From the NCBI GenBank assembly GCA_016195205.1, contig JACQAB010000026.1, forward strand, positions 1-16,924: a stretch of DNA of 16,924 nucleotides, read 5' to 3'. Positions 12,844 through 16,924 of the stretch are shown here, in pieces. The notes beneath the pieces are model-generated. The model searched no databases. It was given only the letters and a program-made list of their open reading frames with translations, and was not told where the DNA came from. This DNA is from Pseudomonadota bacterium (GTDB taxonomy: Bacteria > Pseudomonadota > Alphaproteobacteria > UBA9219 > RGZA01). A program made the position numbers and the translations under genes. Each line of letters begins with the position of its first letter. Positions within the stretch are counted from its first letter, which is position 1.

Positions 12844-13833
12844 ATGACCCGGAAAGAAATTATCGACAGTCGTTTTGCCGAGCTTGAAAAACGCTGGCGC
12901 GGGGAGCTGGAAGCGGCTTTGACGCCGCCCAACGCGACGCAAGCACAGCAGCAGGAAGCCCAGCGCCAGACGCAGGCCTTGATTCTTAAAGCCTGGCGTG
13001 CCGCCCAGTTTGAAAATGTGAGCACGGGCTTTCATGTGTTGCTGGCCGCCACGGGCGTCGTGGCGCTGGCGGCGATGGCCGTGGATATAGCGCTGACCGG
13101 CGGCACGGTGACGGTGATAGCGTGGCTAAATGGCACCGCGGGTTTGGGATCCTCCCTCTATGTGCTGAAAGAAAATCTTCTGCCCTCGTGGCGGCGTGCG
13201 CGGCATTGGCGTGACGCGGCGATTACCCTGGCGCGGGCAGAGGCCGCGCTTGAGGGAATCGTCGAGCGCCATGTTGCGGAAGCAAACGAGGCCCGGCTTC
13301 ATGGCAAGTTGACGCAAGCCGTGCCCAGAGGCATTCCGCATTATAACTTCTACGAGTTTCAAGCTATCGCCCGGCCCGTGATGCGCCATGCCTTTGCCGG
13401 GGAAGGTCTTTCAGGCAAGGCGCTGGATGAAAAAGTGGATGGGTTCCTGCGTGAATGCCTGCACGAAGCGGTGATGGATTGTGCCGCCCCGACAACCAAG
13501 AGTGGCGCGCTGGTTTCGGCCATGGCCCTGGGCGGAGGGGTGGCGGGCCTTCTTTTCAAGAAGCCCGAAGCCCTGCATGCGGTGTTAGGCGTGATTTCTT
13601 TTGCGGCTTTGCTTTATGCCCTGGGCAGCTATCACTACTATCAGCGCATTGAGAATCGGCAGTTTGATCACACGGCGGAAAGAAAACCGCTGCCCCATGC
13701 CAAAGGCCACCATGGGATTCTCATTCTAGCGGAAAAGAAAATGGTGCTGAAGCTGGCCAAGCGTAGCACCGCGCCTGAAATCCCGGAAAGTTTTGTTGGC
13801 GCGGCTCCGGCTTGGGCGCCGATGCCGGCCTGA
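12844..13833 (+). CDS. Unrecognised membrane protein, two fused modules
   Basis: 329 residues. Residues 1-160 resemble the next gene product: ILKAW at 47-51, helices at about 63-82 and 89-107 containing DIALTGGT, then a Pro and a basic ARA-rich helix. Residues 165-329 resemble the fourth gene product: HYNFYEFQ at 166-173, helices at about 221-238 and 244-262, YYQRIENRQ, KPLP-HAKGHH, and a Pro/Ala tail ending APMPA. The protein is therefore an in-frame fusion of two paralogous modules with four predicted helices. No ribosome binding site stands out at ATG 12844. Family and function unknown. Confidence 0.8.
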   Translation: MTRKEIIDSRFAELEKRWRGELEAALTPPNATQAQQQEAQRQTQALILKAWRAAQFENVSTGFHVLLAATGVVALAAMAVDIALTGGTVTVIAWLNGTAGLGSSLYVLKENLLPSWRRARHWRDAAITLARAEAALEGIVERHVAEANEARLHGKLTQAVPRGIPHYNFYEFQAIARPVMRHAFAGEGLSGKALDEKVDGFLRECLHEAVMDCAAPTTKSGALVSAMALGGGVAGLLFKKPEALHAVLGVISFAALLYALGSYHYYQRIENRQFDHTAERKPLPHAKGHHGILILAEKKMVLKLAKRSTAPEIPESFVGAAPAWAPMPA

Positions 13834-13867
13834 TTTATTTGAAATGGTAACTTTTTTTGGAAAGACC

Positions 13868-14371
13868 ATGTTCCGAAGAAAAAACACTGTTAGTTATGAC
13901 GCGCTAGAAGGGCTTTTCCTTTACAGCCTGACAACCCTTCTGACGCATAAGGGCCCCGGCGGGCTTAAGTCACCGGCAGCGGCCAGGGAAGCCCGCGCCC
14001 GCATTCTTGATGCTTGGAATGAAGCGCAGAATGAAACCGGGTATTTCCGCAAACTGTTTTATGCCGTTGAAGCAGGGGGCGGCGCCTTCACCACCGCCCT
14101 GATGCTGGCCGATATGGCCGCCACCGGGGGCGTGCTAACCTCGGCGGTGAAAGCAGCGGTGGGCGTGGCGAGCGTGGTGGCGATGCTTCATGGCCTTATG
14201 GAAGGCATCACCCTGCCCATGCGCCAGAATTATAAAGAGGCGGTTTTTACCCGTGCCCGGGCGAAACTGAAAAAGCAGTGTGACGACCTACGCAACGCCA
14301 GCCTTGAAAGGATAACGGCGCGGCCCCACCGCAGCCTTGTGGCGGCGCTGGATAGCATGGGCCTGAGTTAG
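13868..14371 (+). CDS. Unrecognised two-helix membrane protein, module family member 3
   Basis: 167 residues from ATG 13868, chosen because TGGAAAGA lies just upstream; the frame is open further left but overlaps the previous gene. It starts MFRRKNTVSYDALEGLFLYS (a Y-D variant of the Y-N motif). Then ILDAWNEAQNE at 46-56, helices at about 63-84 and 89-108 with MAATGGVLTSAV, the ITLPMRQNY turn and an ARAKLKK basic helix. Spacing from A-W to T-G-G is 36 residues here and 34 in the N-terminal half of the preceding protein, so the two are clearly paralogous. Function unknown. Confidence 0.8.
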   Translation: MFRRKNTVSYDALEGLFLYSLTTLLTHKGPGGLKSPAAAREARARILDAWNEAQNETGYFRKLFYAVEAGGGAFTTALMLADMAATGGVLTSAVKAAVGVASVVAMLHGLMEGITLPMRQNYKEAVFTRARAKLKKQCDDLRNASLERITARPHRSLVAALDSMGLS

Positions 14372-14418
14372 GCAACGTTATATTTTAAAGCTTTATATGG
14401 TTAACAATGTTCACAGAC

Positions 14419-14452
14419 GAAACTAAATTACCGATTTTTTTGTGCTAGATTG
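14419..14452 (+). promoter_or_regulatory. Possible promoter region of the fourth module gene
   Basis: GAAACTAAATTA at 14419-14430 repeats exactly a 12-mer upstream of ugd. TTAACAATGTT at 14401-14411 resembles the ugd TTAACCATGTT. A TGTGCTAGATT sequence at 14441-14451 could act as an extended -10 box. Weak evidence only. Confidence 0.22.
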
Positions 14453-14481
14453 TAGGGAAAGGCATTATTAAAGGGGCAAAT

Positions 14482-15015
14482 ATGTTGGGAAGAAATAAAA
14501 CGACCAAAGGGCCAAAATATAATCTGTTCGAACTGCAACGCGATTATCTTGCCGCGGTGCGCGATGCCTTTGCGCATGACAAGACTCTTGGCCCGGCGGA
14601 AATCGAGCAGCGGTCGGTAAATTTAATTCAGGCGGCTTTTCGCGATGCGGCTATGGAGACAAGCCTCCATCGATTCTATTTCTCTGTTGTGCCGTTGTTG
14701 CCGGCGGCGCTCGTGCTAATCTATGGTGTTATGGAAGGACATGTGGATTTCGCTTTCGCAAAGGAGGTCGCCATTCTGTCTTTAGCCTCTGCCGTAGCCG
14801 TGCCTGTAGCCATATCCGAATATTACGGCTCAGGCATTCCTGCAAGGCAGCATGGTAAAAAAGAGGATGGGTACCCTTTGCGTCCCGAAGCGAGAGGCCA
14901 TAAAAAGATTCATCAAAAAGCGCAGGAAAAAATAAAAAGCTTTATTGGGGAGCAGGTGCGCCGCAACCCCATTCCTGCCGGTTTTGGCGCCGTCCCGGAT
15001 GCAACTCCGGCATAA
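14482..15015 (+). CDS. Unrecognised two-helix membrane protein, module family member 4
   Basis: 177 residues; AAAGGGG precedes ATG 14482 at good spacing. KYNLFELQRDYL at 12-23 carries the Y-N-x(2)-E-L motif, then an amphipathic stretch (LGPAEIEQRSVNLIQAAFRD), helices at about 64-84 and 93-112, and a hydrophilic tail with YYGSGIPARQ, YPLRPEARGHKKI and the ending AGFGAVPDATPA. This tail matches the C-terminal half of the second protein residue by residue at YY, RQ, PL, GH and the final P-x-x-F...P-A. Base composition is somewhat less GC-rich than its neighbours. Function unknown; separated from atpH by a palindromic repeat. Confidence 0.8.
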   Translation: MLGRNKTTKGPKYNLFELQRDYLAAVRDAFAHDKTLGPAEIEQRSVNLIQAAFRDAAMETSLHRFYFSVVPLLPAALVLIYGVMEGHVDFAFAKEVAILSLASAVAVPVAISEYYGSGIPARQHGKKEDGYPLRPEARGHKKIHQKAQEKIKSFIGEQVRRNPIPAGFGAVPDATPA

Positions 15016-15093
15016 ATAAAGCCTATAAAACCTGTATTCTTTCCCCTGTTGCCTTGGCGGCTCGAAGCCGCTTAAATCCGCCCGGTTTTAATG

Positions 15094-15182
15094 TGTCATC
15101 CCAGCGAATGCTGGGATCCATGGAGAGGCCTTTCGGCTTGGAAAGGTGGTTGCCATGGATGCCAGCCTGCGCTGGCATGACG
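15094..15182. repeat. BIME-like palindromic cluster upstream of atpH
   Basis: Stem ATCCCAGC/GCTGGGAT (15098-15105, 15110-15117) and stem ATGCCAGC/GCTGGCAT (15159-15166, 15171-15178) are flanked by matching ends TGTCAT/ATGACG and TCCATGG/CCATGGA, so the whole forms one inverted repeat. A CCTTTC/GGAAAGG stem lies between them. It resembles the common dispersed GTCAT-CCCAGC...GCTGGG-ATCCA type of proteobacterial intergenic repeat and is unlike the octamer elements. Confidence 0.75.
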
Positions 15183-15210
15183 TTGTGTTGTTTTCACCCG
15201 CCTCGCTGTC

Positions 15211-15792
15211 ATGACCTCCACGCCTTCCGTTCATCACCACCCGCTGCCGGTCGAAGCGCGCCGCTATGCCGAGGCGCTTTATCAACTGGCCGTGGAGCAA
15301 AAAACCCTGAGCGCGGTGGAAAAAGATCTGCTGCGTTTGAAAACTTATTTGGCGGGTAGCCGTGAATTGCGCCAGTTCCTAGCCTCGCCGCTGTTGCGCC
15401 GCACCCTGACCGCCAAGGGGCTGCAGGCCTTGCTGGAGCAGGCGGAGGTCAGCAAGCTGACCAAAGGTTTTTTCCATGTCGCGGCGCTGAACGGGCGCGG
15501 GCGTGATATTCCCATGATCCTCGAGGCATTCTTCACCCTGGCCGCCGAGAAGCGCGGCGAGTTGCGCGCCGAAATCACCTCGGCCCGGCCGCTAGCCGAG
15601 GCCCAGCTGGAAAGCCTGCGCGGCGTGCTGCTGAAGGCTTTTGCGGCGCAGGGCGCGCGGGCCATCAAGCTGGAAACCCATACCGACCCGGCGCTTTTGG
15701 GCGGGCTGAAGGTGCAGGTGGGAAGCTTTCTGTTCGACGGCAGCCTGAAGGGCCAGATGGAACGGCTTGCGGTGGGGCTGAAGGCTGCGTAA
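15211..15792 (+). CDS. atpH: ATP synthase F1 delta subunit
   Basis: 193 residues. The delta subunit forms the top of the peripheral stalk, linking F1 to the b subunits. It has the N-terminal helical domain (EARRYAEALYQLAVEQKTLS, SRELRQFLASPLLRRTLTAK) and the C-terminal part GELRAEITSARPLAEAQLES, then DPALLGGLKVQVGSFLFDGS followed by LKGQMERL, typical of AtpH. Start at ATG 15211 without a clear ribosome binding site. First gene of the F1 operon, as in other alphaproteobacteria where F0 genes lie elsewhere. A repeat element separates it from atpA. Confidence 0.94.
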   Translation: MTSTPSVHHHPLPVEARRYAEALYQLAVEQKTLSAVEKDLLRLKTYLAGSRELRQFLASPLLRRTLTAKGLQALLEQAEVSKLTKGFFHVAALNGRGRDIPMILEAFFTLAAEKRGELRAEITSARPLAEAQLESLRGVLLKAFAAQGARAIKLETHTDPALLGGLKVQVGSFLFDGSLKGQMERLAVGLKAA

Positions 15793-15798
15793 GTACAA

Positions 15799-15868
15799 GG
15801 GGGCTCGGGGGCTTGGGGACTAAGGGGCTGGGTTTCATCCCCCAGCCTCCTAGCCCCTCAGCCCCCTC
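15799..15868. repeat. G/C-rich tandem-octamer inverted repeat inside the atp operon (element 11)
   Basis: Left arm 15799-15832: GGGGGCTC, GGGGGCTT, GGGGACTA, AGGGGCTG, GG. Six-base loop. Right arm 15839-15868: CCCCCAG, CCTCCTAG, CCCCTCAG, CCCCCTC. The tight loop should give a strong RNA hairpin between atpH and atpA. There is no T-run after it, so it need not terminate transcription. Confidence 0.85.
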
Positions 15869-15905
15869 ATTCAGTAACCGACAACAAAAAAGGAAACCTC
15901 TCTCC

Positions 15906-16924
<1,019 letters not shown>

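Noticed and set aside
12227..15015. Prophage holins, toxin-antitoxin genes, or AtpI/F0-like subunits
   Set aside because: Two-helix topology alone is not evidence; there are no phage genes, no antitoxin-like partner, and no F0 motifs such as the conserved c-ring Glu/Asp or a-subunit Arg.
15799..15868. Rho-independent terminator between atpH and atpA
   Set aside because: The hairpin is strong but no T-run follows, and the two genes belong to one operon.

Overview
The window looks like chromosome from a free-living alphaproteobacterium that uses the CtrA cell-cycle network. It encodes SciP and CpdR, a typical alphaproteobacterial ftsE-ftsX-DUF218-plsC cluster, an MJ0042 zinc-ribbon protein and the start of an atpH-atpA operon. 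It is GC-rich with strong GC3 bias in the core genes. I cannot fix the order or genus from sequence alone.

Layout. Positions 1-620 are a scrambled junction: the start of a minus-strand gene runs into the 3' part of a tRNA-Gln, followed by hairpins and a GIY-YIG nuclease gene whose 3' end is replaced by the antisense of a glycerophosphodiesterase-like gene. Positions 755-1226 carry two small single-pass membrane proteins. Positions 1563-1886 are sciP with a clear terminator. Positions 2020-3589 (minus) hold an ETF-beta lysine methyltransferase-like gene and a broken ubiA. Positions 3757-4266 are cysE. Positions 4250-7382 (minus) are ftsE, a broken ftsX, a DUF218 gene and plsC. Positions 7500-10938 (plus) are the zinc-ribbon gene, cpdR, galU and ugd, the last two forming a UDP-glucose to UDP-glucuronate pathway. 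Positions 11014-12105 (minus) are a GT4-type glycosyltransferase. Positions 12227-15015 are four unrecognised membrane-protein genes. Positions 15211-16924 are atpH and the first two thirds of atpA.

Two things stand out. First, eleven gene boundaries (one of them inside plsC) carry the same unusual architecture: an inverted repeat whose two arms are each built of four or five tandem 7- or 8-base units. The unit sequence differs between loci, but the two arms of one locus match each other. These elements supply start and stop codons, sit in-frame inside plsC, and replace the N-terminus of ftsE. Second, 12227-15015 encodes five copies of a two-helix membrane module spread over four genes, one gene being a fusion of two modules. 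I do not recognise this family and it is the best candidate for an undescribed system. The octamer elements are absent from that block.

Broken genes are unexpectedly frequent (tRNA-Gln, GIY-YIG, ubiA, ftsX, the ftsE N-terminus). ubiA and ftsX each seem to have lost roughly 110-140 bases with a frameshift. This could be real decay or an assembly problem; read mapping would decide.
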